A program made the position numbers and the translations under genes. Shown here in pieces: positions 8,197-18,897 of a stretch of 36,590 bases of DNA (position 1 is its first letter; each line of letters opens with the position of its first letter). This DNA comes from Rhodospirillaceae bacterium CCH5-H10 (lineage in GTDB: Bacteria > Pseudomonadota > Alphaproteobacteria > Reyranellales > Reyranellaceae), in NCBI GenBank assembly GCA_001557035.1, contig LSKJ01000508.1:1-36590 (forward strand), written 5' to 3'. The notes under the pieces were generated by a model. The model was not told the DNA's origin. It did no database searches and saw only the letters and a program-made list of their open reading frames with translations.

Positions 8197-8940
8197 ATGG
8201 CGCTAAGTTTTCAACGGTCCGCGCTTCTCCTGGCGATGATCGTGATGGCTGGTTGCGACCAGGCCAACGTCTTTGCGCCCGCCGCCAGCAGCCCGCCGCC
8301 GTCGAATTCCAATCCCGCCATCACCCAGACCGGCACGCTGACGGTTCGCAAGAGCATCGAACAGCTGCGCAGCGACCAGGCCGCGCTCAGCAATGGCATC
8401 GCAGCCCAGCAGGCGCAGTTCAACGCCACGCGCGGACAGCTGGCCGGCGACGAGCGCACCTATGCAGGGCTGGTGAGCGGCATCACTTCGCGCCTGCGGG
8501 CCGGCACAACGCCGGGCAATCCCGATCTGGTGAACCAGTGGAACGCCGCGCAGGGCAAGCTCGATGCCGTGACGATCGGCGTGGGCACGCTGAACTCGCT
8601 GGCCAGCCAGGTGACGACGCAGGCGTCGGTCGCGGGCTACCTGCTCGAAAACGTCCGCGCGACCTACCGCGTCGGCGGCGCCGTCGACGAGGATCATCGC
8701 AACCTGCGCGCCATCGAGGCCGAGACCCGGCGCTCGATGCAGCAGATCGACCGGCTGATCGTGGACCTCAACGCCGAGATCGGCCGCGAGAATATTTTCC
8801 TCGGCCGCGAGCGCGGCAACCTCGCCGCCCTGTCCTACAACGTGAACATCGGCCGTCTCGGCTCGCCGCCTGGCGCATCGCCCGCCGGGCAACCTGGTAC
8901 CGCCACGCCGTCGACCCGGCGGCCCGTCCCCCTTCAGTAG
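8197..8940 (+). CDS. Coiled-coil outer-envelope lipoprotein, unknown function
   Basis: 247 residues. Lipoprotein signal with hydrophobic core about 8-17 and lipobox VMAGC (C20 becomes the lipidated N-terminus; the +2 residue is Asp). After a Ser/Pro-rich linker (about 28-40), residues about 50-210 are mostly helical with heptad-like spacing and many Q/N/R/E, suggesting a coiled coil. The tail is Pro/Gly-rich. GAGG six bases before the ATG sets the start. No catalytic motif seen; I do not recognise a named family. A periplasmic scaffold or envelope-spacing role is only a guess. Confidence 0.75.
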   Translation: MALSFQRSALLLAMIVMAGCDQANVFAPAASSPPPSNSNPAITQTGTLTVRKSIEQLRSDQAALSNGIAAQQAQFNATRGQLAGDERTYAGLVSGITSRLRAGTTPGNPDLVNQWNAAQGKLDAVTIGVGTLNSLASQVTTQASVAGYLLENVRATYRVGGAVDEDHRNLRAIEAETRRSMQQIDRLIVDLNAEIGRENIFLGRERGNLAALSYNVNIGRLGSPPGASPAGQPGTATPSTRRPVPLQ

Positions 8941-9020
8941 CCGGCCGCCTGCCCTCGCTCAGGGCTGATCTGCCTCACCGACAGTCGCGCATCCCGGGTC
9001 CGGGGCGTACAATCGCGTGC

Positions 9021-9443
9021 ATGGCGCCCCGCTTCCTCCTGCTTCTCGGCCTGATCCTCGGCCTGGCGCTGCCGGCCGCAGCGCAGGTCTCACCGGCCGA
9101 CCAGACCGCGATCCGCGGCGTGATCGAGGGCCAGGTCGACGCCTTCCGCCGCGACGATGGCGAGGCCGCCTTCGGCTATGCCTCGCCCAACATCCGCAGC
9201 CTGTTCGGCACCTCGGAGACCTTCATGGACGTCGTGCGCCAGGGGTATCGCCCGGTGTACCGGCCGCAGGTCTTCGAGTTCCGCGAGATCGTCACCCTGC
9301 ACGGCATGCCGACGCAGAAGGTCCATGTGGTCGGGCCCGACGGGCGGCCGGTCACCGCCTTCTATCCGATGGCGCAGCAACCCGACGGAAGCTGGCGCAT
9401 CGAAGGCTGCTACCTGCAGGCGCCTGAAGAACACCAGGCCTGA
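9021..9443 (+). CDS. Secreted DUF4864-type protein
   Basis: 140 residues with a Sec signal peptide (about 1-22, ending AAAQ). The mature part starts DQTAIRGVIEGQVDAFRRDD and continues with an NTF2/SnoaL-like alpha+beta pattern (AFGYASPNIRSLFG, then strands ending GSWRIEGCYL), which fits DUF4864. Function of the family is unknown. The ATG at 9021 is preceded by TACAAT (9008-9013) but no good Shine-Dalgarno. It is followed 16 bases later by the transporter gene, so the two are probably co-transcribed. Confidence 0.75.
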   Translation: MAPRFLLLLGLILGLALPAAAQVSPADQTAIRGVIEGQVDAFRRDDGEAAFGYASPNIRSLFGTSETFMDVVRQGYRPVYRPQVFEFREIVTLHGMPTQKVHVVGPDGRPVTAFYPMAQQPDGSWRIEGCYLQAPEEHQA

Positions 9444-9459
9444 TCGCTCCCATCCGCCG

Positions 9460-10341
9460 ATGTCTCGCGTTTCGCCCAAGGTGCTGGCTCTGCTCGGCGC
9501 GCTCACCCTCGTCTGGGGGACCAACTGGCCGCTGTTCCGGATCGCGCTCGACGAGTTGCCGGTCTTTACCTTTCGCACCCTGGTTCTATCGTCGGCCGTG
9601 ATCATGCTGACGACCATCCTGCTGGTGCGCGGCGAGAGTTTCGCCGTGCCTAAGGGCAAGTGGCCGGCCCTGATCCTGGCCTCGGCCATGAACATCGGCA
9701 TCTGGAACATCGCGACCTCGCTCGCCGTGCTCTACATCCCGTCCGGCCACGCCTCGGTGCTGGCCTACACCATGCCCTTGTGGGTCGCGGTGCTGGGCTT
9801 CGTCGTGTTCGGCCAGAGGCTCACCGGACGATTGCTCGCGGCCATCGCGATCGGCGCGGGCGCCGTCGCCGCGCTGATGATTCCCAACTTCCAGAGTTAC
9901 GCCTCCGCGCCGCTCGGCCTGTTCTGGGGCCTGCTGGCGGGCTTCTGCTGGGCCGTCGGGACCTTCGTGGTGAAACGCACGAACTGGTCCGGCATGGGCC
10001 TCTCGCTCACCTTCTGGCAGGTCCTGATCACGCTGCCGCCGATCGCGCTGGGCGCGCTGGTCTTCGACGGCCTGCCGACGCACTGGCCTTCCGCAAAGGC
10101 GCTCGCCGCCACCATCTACACCGGCGCGATCCCGATGGCGCTCGGCACCGCGACCTGGTTCACGCTGGTCAAGCTGCTGCCGGCGCAGGTGGCGGCGCTC
10201 TCCTCGATCGCGATTCCCATCGTGGCGATCGTGAGCGGCATCCTGCTGCTGAACGAACCGCTGTCGACCCTGCAAGCGGTTGCCATCGGCTCGACGGTGA
10301 TCGCGCTCTGGCTCGCTCTGGTGCCCAGCCAACATAGGTAG
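9460..10341 (+). CDS. EamA/DMT-family transporter
   Basis: 293 residues, about ten membrane helices in two homologous halves (EamA repeats, about 8-140 and 150-288). Typical signatures are the TLVWGTNW stretch in helix 1, the SGHASVLAYTMPLWVAVLGFV helix at the end of the first repeat, and PIVAIVSGILLLNEPLS near the end of the second. Members export or import small metabolites such as amino acids, drugs or nucleotide sugars; the substrate here cannot be inferred. The ATG at 9460 lies just after the DUF4864 stop. Confidence 0.88.
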   Translation: MSRVSPKVLALLGALTLVWGTNWPLFRIALDELPVFTFRTLVLSSAVIMLTTILLVRGESFAVPKGKWPALILASAMNIGIWNIATSLAVLYIPSGHASVLAYTMPLWVAVLGFVVFGQRLTGRLLAAIAIGAGAVAALMIPNFQSYASAPLGLFWGLLAGFCWAVGTFVVKRTNWSGMGLSLTFWQVLITLPPIALGALVFDGLPTHWPSAKALAATIYTGAIPMALGTATWFTLVKLLPAQVAALSSIAIPIVAIVSGILLLNEPLSTLQAVAIGSTVIALWLALVPSQHR

Positions 10342-10375
10342 CCGACAGCGGCAGTTGTCGCGGGCCGATGCAATT

Positions 10376-10408
10376 CCCACATTGGCGTGGGTATTGGAGG
10401 CCCGGGCG
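10376..10408 (+). promoter_or_regulatory. hsp20 leader with small hairpin before a strong ribosome-binding site
   Basis: The stretch upstream of the hsp20 ATG has a perfect 5-bp hairpin CCCAC-ATTGGC-GTGGG (10376-10391), then GGAGG (10396-10400) eight bases before the ATG, followed by the self-complementary GCCCGGGC (10400-10407). This could fold into a temperature-labile structure, as in ROSE-type elements of alphaproteobacterial small heat-shock genes, but it does not match ROSE by sequence. The GGAGG decides the start at 10409. Confidence 0.3.
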
Positions 10409-10827
10409 ATGGCAAAAGGCGATCCACGAGACTGGATGTGGGCCGAAGCGCTGCAGATGCTGGCGCAGGCGGAACGCATGCATCATCAGGTCTTTCGGCC
10501 GCAGACGGCCGGCCGGCTGCGACCCAGCTGGGAGCCGCCGGTCGACGTGCTGGAGACCGAGCGCGAGGTGCTGATCCTCGCGGCGCTGCCGGGCGTTGAC
10601 GTCCAGCAGGTCGAAGCCGTGATCGAGAATGGCATCCTGATTCTCTCCGGTGAACGAACCGTCCCGGCCGAACTGCGCACGGCTCGTATCCATCGCATGG
10701 AACTGCCGCAGGGCCGCTTCGAGCGGCGCATCGAGCTGCCGCCCGGCCATTACGGCGAAGTGCGCCGCTTCGAGGTGAACGGTTGCCTGGCGGTGACGCT
10801 CGCCAAGGCCGTCGTGCGGAGGCAGCC

Positions 10828-10831
<4 letters not shown>
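10409..10831 (+). CDS. Small heat-shock protein (Hsp20/alpha-crystallin family)
   Basis: 140 residues. ATP-independent chaperone that holds unfolding proteins. The alpha-crystallin domain spans about 36-135: PPVDVLETEREVLILAALPGV, then the beta-strand pair ILILSGERTV, then the family-typical terminal strand FEVNGCLAVTLAKA. The ATG at 10409 is chosen over an in-frame TTG at 10355 because GGAGG sits eight bases upstream. The stop overlaps the lon ATG (ATGA), so chaperone and protease are translationally coupled, a sensible heat-shock pairing. Confidence 0.9.
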
Positions 10832-13233
<2,402 letters not shown>

Positions 13234-13242
13234 AAGTTCATA

Positions 13243-13356
13243 CCTCCCCCGTCAAACGGGGGAGGTGGCCGAAGGCCGGAGGGGGAGAGCCCCAGTCGAC
13301 GCGTCCATCGGGTTGCTTTCCCCCCTCCTGTATCCTCCCCCGTAAGACGGGGGAGG
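13243..13356. repeat. Paired palindromic (REP/BIME-like) element, copy 1
   Basis: Two hairpins, CCTCCCCCGT-caa-ACGGGGGAGG (13243-13265) and CCTCCCCCGT-aag-ACGGGGGAGG (13334-13356), with 10-bp perfect arms. They enclose a segment whose flanks are inverted copies of GGAGGGGGAAAGCAAC-like sequence. It fills the space between the convergent lon and amidohydrolase genes. The three loop bases differ between copies while the arms are identical, implying selection or recent spread. Confidence 0.85.
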
Positions 13357-13363
13357 AGCATGA

Positions 13364-14812
13364 CTATGAGAGGCGCAGCGAAAGCGGCGCGATCTCGTCG
13401 CCGGGTCGGCCGGCGTAGTCGAGCTTGACCGAGTCGCGCAGCATGCGGGCCTGCGCTTCGGCGAGGCGTTCCATGGCGGCGGCCGGATCGAGATGGACCG
13501 GGTCGCCGTCCTTCAGCACGATCTCGCCGTCGACCAGCACCGTGCGCACGGCGCGATCGGCCGCGTGGAAGACGAAGGAGCGCAGCGGGTCGCGGGCCGG
13601 CTGCATCAGCGGGTGGTTCAGGTCGACCAGCACGATGTCGGCCGACATGCCCGGCGCCAGCGCGCCGATATCGTCGCGACCGAGCGCGGCGGCGCCGCCG
13701 AAGGTCGCCGCCTCGAAGGCGCCGGCCGTGTCGAGGCTGCGGATGTCTTCGCTCATCAGGCGGCCGGCGACGATGGCCAGGCGCATTTCCTCGATCAGAT
13801 TGTGCGGCGCGCAGTCGGTGCCGAGGCCGACATTGACGCCGCGCGCGCGATAGCGGCCGACATGATCCATCGCCAGGCCGTAGCGCGCGAAGGGCTGCGG
13901 GCAGTGCGCCACCGAGGCGCCGGCCTCGGCGATCAGGTCGAGGTCCTTGCGCGTGTGCCAGCCGATCTGCGGATGATCGTCGAGCAGGATGCAGTGCGCC
14001 ATGATCGTGTCGGACTTCATCAGCCCGTTCTGCGCGGCCCACTGGATCGGCGTCATGTTGTGGCGGCGGATCATCTCGCGCACCTCGACGACCGACTGGC
14101 CGACATGGGTCGAGAAGCGACGGCCCGACTCGTCGGCATGCTTGCGGCCGGCGGCGAATAGTTCCGGCGTCACCGTGTCGATCTGCGCCGGGAAGACCAC
14201 GGCGTCGAGACGGCCTGAATTATGCGCCTCCGCCTCGTCCATCACGCGCCTGGCCTTCTCGAACTGGGCGAGCCCGCCGGCCTCGTCCCACTTCCAGGTC
14301 ACGGTCTGCGGCGCCGTCATACCCCAGCGCGCCGAGGCGAAGGTGGGCGCTGCATAGAAGCGCATGCCGCTCTGCGCCATCGTCTCCAGCCAGCCCTCGA
14401 ACGGCACGGTGACGTCGCAGGCGGTCGTCGTGCCGGCGCGCAACATCTCCGAATAGGCCAGCGTCGCGGCGCCCTGGCGGCCGTCGTCGCCCAGGCGGAA
14501 CGCCTGCAGCCGCTCCATCAGGCCGGTCATCTGCTGTTCGGGCACGCCATGATCCTCGCGGACGCCACGGTAGCCGGGCTCGGTCGAGGGATGGGAATGG
14601 ATGTTGATCAGGCCCGGCAGTGCCAACATCCCGCGGCCGTCGATCACGATCTCCGCCGGTCCCGTGGGACGGGCGCCGGCCGGCGTGATCTCGACGATCC
14701 GGCCGTCCTTAAGGTGCAGGTCGACCTCGCGGCGATAGGCGTGGCGCTTCTCGGCCCCGTCCCGGACCACGGCCCAGGAGACGTTTCGGATCGAATCGGG
14801 CCGCTTGGACAT
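13364..14812 (-). CDS. ATZ/TRZ-type metal-dependent amidohydrolase
   Basis: 482 residues. Start at ATG 14812, with GGAG seven bases upstream; longer starts would run into the divergent gene. TIM-barrel amidohydrolase of the chlorohydrolase/deaminase group: metal ligands HxH (H72, H74 in NIHSHPS), H236 (STHVG), H273 (AHCILL) and D333 (GLGTDCAPHN). The N- and C-terminal segments form the usual beta-sandwich (VDLHLKDGRIVEI; MSADIVLVDLNHP). Likely deaminates or hydrolyses a heterocyclic or N-substituted compound. It is divergent from a peptide-type solute-binding protein gene 88 bases away, suggesting uptake and breakdown of the same class of compound. The substrate is not deducible. Confidence 0.9.
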   Translation of the reverse strand: MSKRPDSIRNVSWAVVRDGAEKRHAYRREVDLHLKDGRIVEITPAGARPTGPAEIVIDGRGMLALPGLINIHSHPSTEPGYRGVREDHGVPEQQMTGLMERLQAFRLGDDGRQGAATLAYSEMLRAGTTTACDVTVPFEGWLETMAQSGMRFYAAPTFASARWGMTAPQTVTWKWDEAGGLAQFEKARRVMDEAEAHNSGRLDAVVFPAQIDTVTPELFAAGRKHADESGRRFSTHVGQSVVEVREMIRRHNMTPIQWAAQNGLMKSDTIMAHCILLDDHPQIGWHTRKDLDLIAEAGASVAHCPQPFARYGLAMDHVGRYRARGVNVGLGTDCAPHNLIEEMRLAIVAGRLMSEDIRSLDTAGAFEAATFGGAAALGRDDIGALAPGMSADIVLVDLNHPLMQPARDPLRSFVFHAADRAVRTVLVDGEIVLKDGDPVHLDPAAAMERLAEAQARMLRDSVKLDYAGRPGDEIAPLSLRLS

Positions 14813-14839
14813 AATTACGCTCCTACAGAGGCATGCCTG

Positions 14840-14870
14840 TTGCATAGGCACCGCGACGGGACGATAGAAT
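14840..14870 (+). promoter_or_regulatory. Candidate promoter of the solute-binding protein gene
   Basis: TTGCAT (14840-14845), a 19-base spacer and TAGAAT (14865-14870, 5/6 to TATAAT), giving a start near 14877 and a short leader containing the AAGGAGG site. The -35 lies in an inverted repeat TGCCT-N7-AGGCA (14834-14850) in the middle of the divergent region, a plausible shared operator for the binding protein and amidohydrolase genes. Confidence 0.45.
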
Positions 14871-14900
14871 CGGGAAAACCAGAGAACAAGGAGGCAGGTG

Positions 14901-16466
14901 ATGCGGAAGATGAAGTGGGCGGCGCTCGCCGCGGCAACGACGGCGCTGTTCTCGGCCACGGCCGGAGCGCAGACGCTGAAGGTCGTGATGCATTCGGACG
15001 TCAAGATCGTCGATCCGATCTGGACTACGGCCTACATCGTCCGCAACTACGGCTACATGGTCTACGACACGCTGCTGGCGGTCGACGACAAGCTCGCGGT
15101 CAAGCCGCAGATGCTGGAGAACTGGAAGGTGAGCGACGACAAGCTCACCTACACCTTCACCCTGCGCGACGGGCTCAAGTTCCACGACGGCGCACCGGTG
15201 ACCGCCGAGGACTGCATCGCCTCAATCAAGCGCTGGGCCTCGCGCGACGCGATGGGCCAGAAGCTCATGAGCTTCACCAAGGGCCTGGCCGTCGTCGACG
15301 ACAAGACCTTCACGCTCACCCTCAACGAGCCCTACGGTCTGGTCATCGAATCGCTGGGCAAGCCCAGCTCGAACGTGCCATTCATCATGCCCAAGCGCAT
15401 CGCCGAGACGCCGGGCAATACGCAGATCAAGGAGTTCATCGGCTCCGGCCCGTTCGTGTTCCGCGCCGACCTGTGGCGGCCCGGCGAGAAGACGGTCTAC
15501 GACAAGTTCAAGGACTACAAGCCGCGCGCCGAGCCGCCCTCAGCCCTCTCGGGCGGCAAGAACGTCTATGTCGACCGGGTCGAGTGGATCAACATCACCG
15601 ATGCGCAGACCGCGGCCAATGCGCTGATGACCGGCGAGATCGACATTCTCGAGCAGCCTCTGATCGAGATGCTGCCGCTGATCGAGAAGGACAAGAACAT
15701 CGAGGTGAAGGACCTCAACCCGCTGGGCAGCCAGTACAGCCTGCGCTTCAACGTGCTGCACAAGCCGTTCAACAACGCCAAGATTCGCCAGGCCGCGCTC
15801 TATGCGCTGAACCAGAAGGACTTCCTGCTGGCCGGCATCAACGACCCGAGATACTTCAAGGAGTGCAAGGCGCTCTTCATCTGCGGCACGCCCTACGCGA
15901 CCAATGCGGGTTTCGAGGACAAGCTCGAATCCAACTTCGCGAAGTCGAAGGAGATCCTGAAGCAGGAAGGCTATGACGGCACGCCGGTCGTGCTGCTGTT
16001 CGCCACCGACACCAACACCGGCCGCCTGACTCCCATCGCGAAGTCGCTGCTGGAGCGCGGCGGGTTCGTCGTCGACATGCAGGCGATGGATTGGCAGACC
16101 GTGCTGTCGCGCCGCTCGCGCAAGGAGCCGCTGAATGCCGGTGGCTGGAGCGGCTTCATGACCTCATGGGTCTCGGCCGACCTGCTCGACCCGATCGTGT
16201 CGGCCTTCGTCGGCGCCGCCTGCGACAAGGCCGCCATCGGCTGGCCGTGCGATGCGAAGATCGAGGAGCTGCGCGACGCCTTCGCCAAGACCACCGACCC
16301 GGCCAAGCGCAAGGAACTGGCGACCGCCGTCCAGGTGCGCGAGTCGGAGTACCCGACCTTCGCGCAACTCGGCCAGTTCAACATCCCGATGGCGATCCGC
16401 AAGAACATCACCGGCAACCTGACCTCGCCGGCGCCGGTCTTCTGGAACATCAAGAAGGCGCAGTAG
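14901..16466 (+). CDS. ABC transporter substrate-binding protein, family 5 (peptide/opine type)
   Basis: 521 residues, periplasmic. Sec signal peptide about 1-23 (ATAGAQ), then a family-5 binding protein (SBP_bac_5): early VVMHSDVKIVDPIWTTAY, the central KVSDDKLTYTFTLRDGLKFHDG signature and a late YPTFAQLGQFNIP. AAGGAGG (14888-14894) six bases upstream fixes the ATG at 14901 rather than the GTG just before it. No permease or ATPase genes follow, so it either uses a transporter encoded elsewhere or is an orphan. Divergent from the amidohydrolase gene; likely binds a peptide-like or N-containing compound. Confidence 0.93.
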   Translation: MRKMKWAALAAATTALFSATAGAQTLKVVMHSDVKIVDPIWTTAYIVRNYGYMVYDTLLAVDDKLAVKPQMLENWKVSDDKLTYTFTLRDGLKFHDGAPVTAEDCIASIKRWASRDAMGQKLMSFTKGLAVVDDKTFTLTLNEPYGLVIESLGKPSSNVPFIMPKRIAETPGNTQIKEFIGSGPFVFRADLWRPGEKTVYDKFKDYKPRAEPPSALSGGKNVYVDRVEWINITDAQTAANALMTGEIDILEQPLIEMLPLIEKDKNIEVKDLNPLGSQYSLRFNVLHKPFNNAKIRQAALYALNQKDFLLAGINDPRYFKECKALFICGTPYATNAGFEDKLESNFAKSKEILKQEGYDGTPVVLLFATDTNTGRLTPIAKSLLERGGFVVDMQAMDWQTVLSRRSRKEPLNAGGWSGFMTSWVSADLLDPIVSAFVGAACDKAAIGWPCDAKIEELRDAFAKTTDPAKRKELATAVQVRESEYPTFAQLGQFNIPMAIRKNITGNLTSPAPVFWNIKKAQ

Positions 16467-16478
16467 CCAACTCTTCCA

Positions 16479-16603
16479 CCTCCCCCGTCTTACGGGGGAG
16501 GCCGGGAGGGGGAAGGCAATGCGATGAACGTCGGACGGAAGAGTTCAGACTCATGGCTTTCCCCCTCCGCCCTTCGGGCACCTCCCCCGTATGACGGGGG
16601 AGG
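16479..16603. repeat. Paired palindromic (REP/BIME-like) element, copy 2
   Basis: Hairpins CCTCCCCCGT-ctt-ACGGGGGAGG (16479-16501) and CCTCCCCCGT-atg-ACGGGGGAGG (16581-16603) face each other across about 80 bases. The inner flanks are inverted copies (GGGAGGGGGAAGGCAATGCGATGA against CTTTCCCCCTCC). It lies between the convergent binding-protein and GNAT genes, the same architecture as copy 1. Confidence 0.85.
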
Positions 16604-16615
16604 AAACTTGAGGCG

Positions 16616-17458
16616 TCAGCCGAGCTCCAGGCTGGTCACGCCGAACAGGCCGGCATAATCGACATCGGGGTCCGCGCCCGTGTACATGCGCGCGGTCTCG
16701 AAGGAGGGCTTGAGGCCGATCTGCTGCGCGAGCTTTACCGCTGCCTGGTTGCGATCGGGCACGTCGATCGCGACGGCGGTCGCGCCGAGCTGCGTGGCAA
16801 GCGCCCCGACCAAAGCGGAGGCGATCTCCGGCGTCGCGCCATAGAGCGGGCCGACGCGCGAGGCGGCGGCGCAGGCGCGCATGACGGCAAAGCCCACGAT
16901 CTCGCCGTTACGCAGCGCCACCATCGCCGCCCGCTCCGGCAACGAGATCCACGACGCGAGGAAGGAATCCCGCGCCTCGGGAAAGAAGCGGCGATCGTAG
17001 GCCGCGAGCCGGTCGAAGCCGATGCTGCGCGCATCGACCAGGGCGACGCCCGCGGGCGGCTTGGGCGACGGCGGCGCGCCCTCGTGGCGGATGTTGTTCC
17101 AGGCCAGCCGGAAGCCCGACTTCCTGTAATTGTCCTGCTGGGCCACGACGCCATCGAGGCCGACGTTGCGTCCCGCGAGCCGCGCCATGCCCGCCCGCCA
17201 AACCTGGATGCCGTAGCCCTTCCCGCGCACCGCCGGCCGGGCGATGTAGAAGCCGAGGAAACCGAAGCCCGCACCGTACTTCACGACCGAAATGCAGGCC
17301 TGCGGCTCGCCGTCGAGGCGGCCGATCAGGAAGGCGCCGGGATCGGCCGCGAAGAAGGCATGGGCGTCGGTGTTGCCCGGATTCCAGCCTTCGTCGTTGG
17401 CCCAGGCGGCCATGCGTAAAACGTCGTCGGCGCTGCCGACCGCGATCTCGAAGCTCAT
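16616..17458 (-). CDS. Two-domain GNAT acetyltransferase
   Basis: 280 residues with tandem GNAT folds. The first (about 3-130) has a classical acetyl-CoA loop in ARPAVRGKGYGIQVW (RGKGYG). The second (about 135-275) is the shorter Acetyltransf_18-type domain (FLASWISLPERAAMVALRNGEIVGFAVMR, then IDVPDRNQAAVKLAQQIGL). This arrangement fits YitH-like acetyltransferases. Eleven bases separate it from the upstream monooxygenase gene, so both are on one transcript. The acceptor is probably a small amine, but this is not shown by the sequence. Confidence 0.87.
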   Translation of the reverse strand: MSFEIAVGSADDVLRMAAWANDEGWNPGNTDAHAFFAADPGAFLIGRLDGEPQACISVVKYGAGFGFLGFYIARPAVRGKGYGIQVWRAGMARLAGRNVGLDGVVAQQDNYRKSGFRLAWNNIRHEGAPPSPKPPAGVALVDARSIGFDRLAAYDRRFFPEARDSFLASWISLPERAAMVALRNGEIVGFAVMRACAAASRVGPLYGATPEIASALVGALATQLGATAVAIDVPDRNQAAVKLAQQIGLKPSFETARMYTGADPDVDYAGLFGVTSLELG

Positions 17459-17469
17459 GGGCGCGGAGC

Positions 17470-18816
17470 TTACTCCGCCGCTTTCGCCTTTTCCGCGAAA
17501 AAACGGTTCTCCGGTCGCGGCAGGCCGAGATTCTCGCGGAGCGTCGTGCCCTCATACTCTGTGCGGAAGAGGCCGCGCCGCTGCAGTTCCGGCACGACCT
17601 TGTCGACGAAATCGTCCAGCCCGCCCGGCAGGTAGGGGAACATGACGTTGAAGCCGTCGCAGGCTTCCGTCACCAGCCACTCTTCCATCTGGTCGGCGAT
17701 CATCGACGGCGTGCCCAGCATGCCGAGCCCGCCATAGCCGCCGAGACGGCCGGCGATCTGGCGCACCGTCAGGTTCTCGCGCTTGCCCAGTTCGATGACC
17801 CGGTCGCGGCCGCTCTTGCTGGCCTCGGTCTCGGGAATGTCTTCGGGCAGCGGCTTGTCGGGATCGAACTTGCGCGCGTCGACACCCAGCGCCATCGAAA
17901 CGGCGGCAATCGAGCTGTCGTAGTTCACCAGGCTGTCGAGCCGCGCCCGCTTCTCCTTCGCCTCGTCGAGCGAGGAGCCCACCACCACGAAGGCGCCGGG
18001 CAGGATCTTGATGTGATCGGGATTGCGGCCGACCTTCTTCGCGCGGCCCTTCACGTCGGCATAGAACTCGCGCGCCCCCTGGATGGGACCGCCCGCGGCG
18101 AACACCATCTCGGCCGTTTCGGCGGCGAGCTGGCGGCCGGCATCGGACGCGCCGGCCTGCACGATGACGGGCCAGCCCTGAACCGGCCGGGCGATGTTCA
18201 ACGGCCCGCGCACCTTCAGGTACTTGCCCTTGTGATCGAGCACATGCAGGCGCGACGGATCGAAGTAGAGGCCGTTCTCGACGTCGCGCACGAAGGCGTC
18301 GTCGGCCCACGAATCCCACAGCCCCGTCACCACATCGAAGAACTCGCGCGCGCGCGCATAGCGCTCGGCATGGGGCATCTGGTCGTCCATACCGAAGTTC
18401 AGCGCGGCATCGGGATTGGACGTCGTCACGAGGTTCCAGCCGGCGCGGCCCTCGCTGATATGGTCGAGCGAGGCGAAGCGGCGGGCGATGGTATAGGCCG
18501 GCTCGAAGGTGCTTGATGCGGTGGCGATCAGGCCGAGATGCCTGGTCGCCATGGCCAGCGCCGGCAGCAGGGTCAGCGGATCGAACGAGGTCACCGTGGC
18601 GCTGCGCTTCAGCGCATCCATCGGCATGTTCAGCACGGCCAGGTGATCGGCCATGAAGAAGGCGTCGAACTTCCCGCGCTCCAGCGTCTGGGCGTATTTC
18701 ACCAGCGCCTTGAGATTGAAGTTCGCATCCGGCGTGCCGCCAGGATAGCGCCACGCGGCGGTATGGATGCTGACGGGGCGCATGAAGGCGCCGAGGCGAA
18801 GCTTCTTCTGGGTCAT
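17470..18816 (-). CDS. LLM-class flavin-dependent monooxygenase (NtaA/SnaA/DszA type)
   Basis: 448 residues. FMNH2-dependent oxygenase needing a partner flavin reductase, not present here. Luciferase-like TIM barrel with the NtaA/SnaA/DszA signatures: N-terminal LRLGAFMRPVSIHTAAWRYPG, FDAFFMADHLAV at about 50, the SEGRAGWNLVTTSNPDAALNFG stretch at about 135-160, and YLKVRGPLNIARPVQGWPV. Such enzymes oxidise aminopolycarboxylates, sulfones or related N/S compounds. ATG at 18816, though an in-frame TTG two codons upstream is possible. The downstream GNAT is co-transcribed, and the catabolic neighbours fit a role in degrading organic N or S compounds. Confidence 0.92.
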   Translation of the reverse strand: MTQKKLRLGAFMRPVSIHTAAWRYPGGTPDANFNLKALVKYAQTLERGKFDAFFMADHLAVLNMPMDALKRSATVTSFDPLTLLPALAMATRHLGLIATASSTFEPAYTIARRFASLDHISEGRAGWNLVTTSNPDAALNFGMDDQMPHAERYARAREFFDVVTGLWDSWADDAFVRDVENGLYFDPSRLHVLDHKGKYLKVRGPLNIARPVQGWPVIVQAGASDAGRQLAAETAEMVFAAGGPIQGAREFYADVKGRAKKVGRNPDHIKILPGAFVVVGSSLDEAKEKRARLDSLVNYDSSIAAVSMALGVDARKFDPDKPLPEDIPETEASKSGRDRVIELGKRENLTVRQIAGRLGGYGGLGMLGTPSMIADQMEEWLVTEACDGFNVMFPYLPGGLDDFVDKVVPELQRRGLFRTEYEGTTLRENLGLPRPENRFFAEKAKAAE

Positions 18817-18873
18817 GGGCAATATGTTGCCCCCGCCGGGCGGACCGGCAAGGCCCGCTCGGACGACAAGAAC

Positions 18874-18888
18874 TAATTCAACGAATTA
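18874..18888. promoter_or_regulatory. AT-rich inverted repeat upstream of the monooxygenase gene
   Basis: TAATTC-AAC-GAATTA, a perfect 6-bp-arm palindrome in an AT-rich patch 58 bases before the monooxygenase start and just past the amidase stop. It looks like a small operator (MarR/TetR-size); no regulator gene is adjacent. Confidence 0.35.
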
Positions 18889-18897
18889 TTTCCCCGC

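Noticed and set aside
14813..15004. Longer start for the amidohydrolase
   Set aside because: Would overlap the divergent binding-protein gene and its ribosome-binding site; ATG 14812 has a good Shine-Dalgarno and begins the family-typical sequence.
13243..16603. Repeated C/G hairpins as a CRISPR array
   Set aside because: Repeats are paired, inverted and dispersed, with no regular unique spacers and no cas genes.
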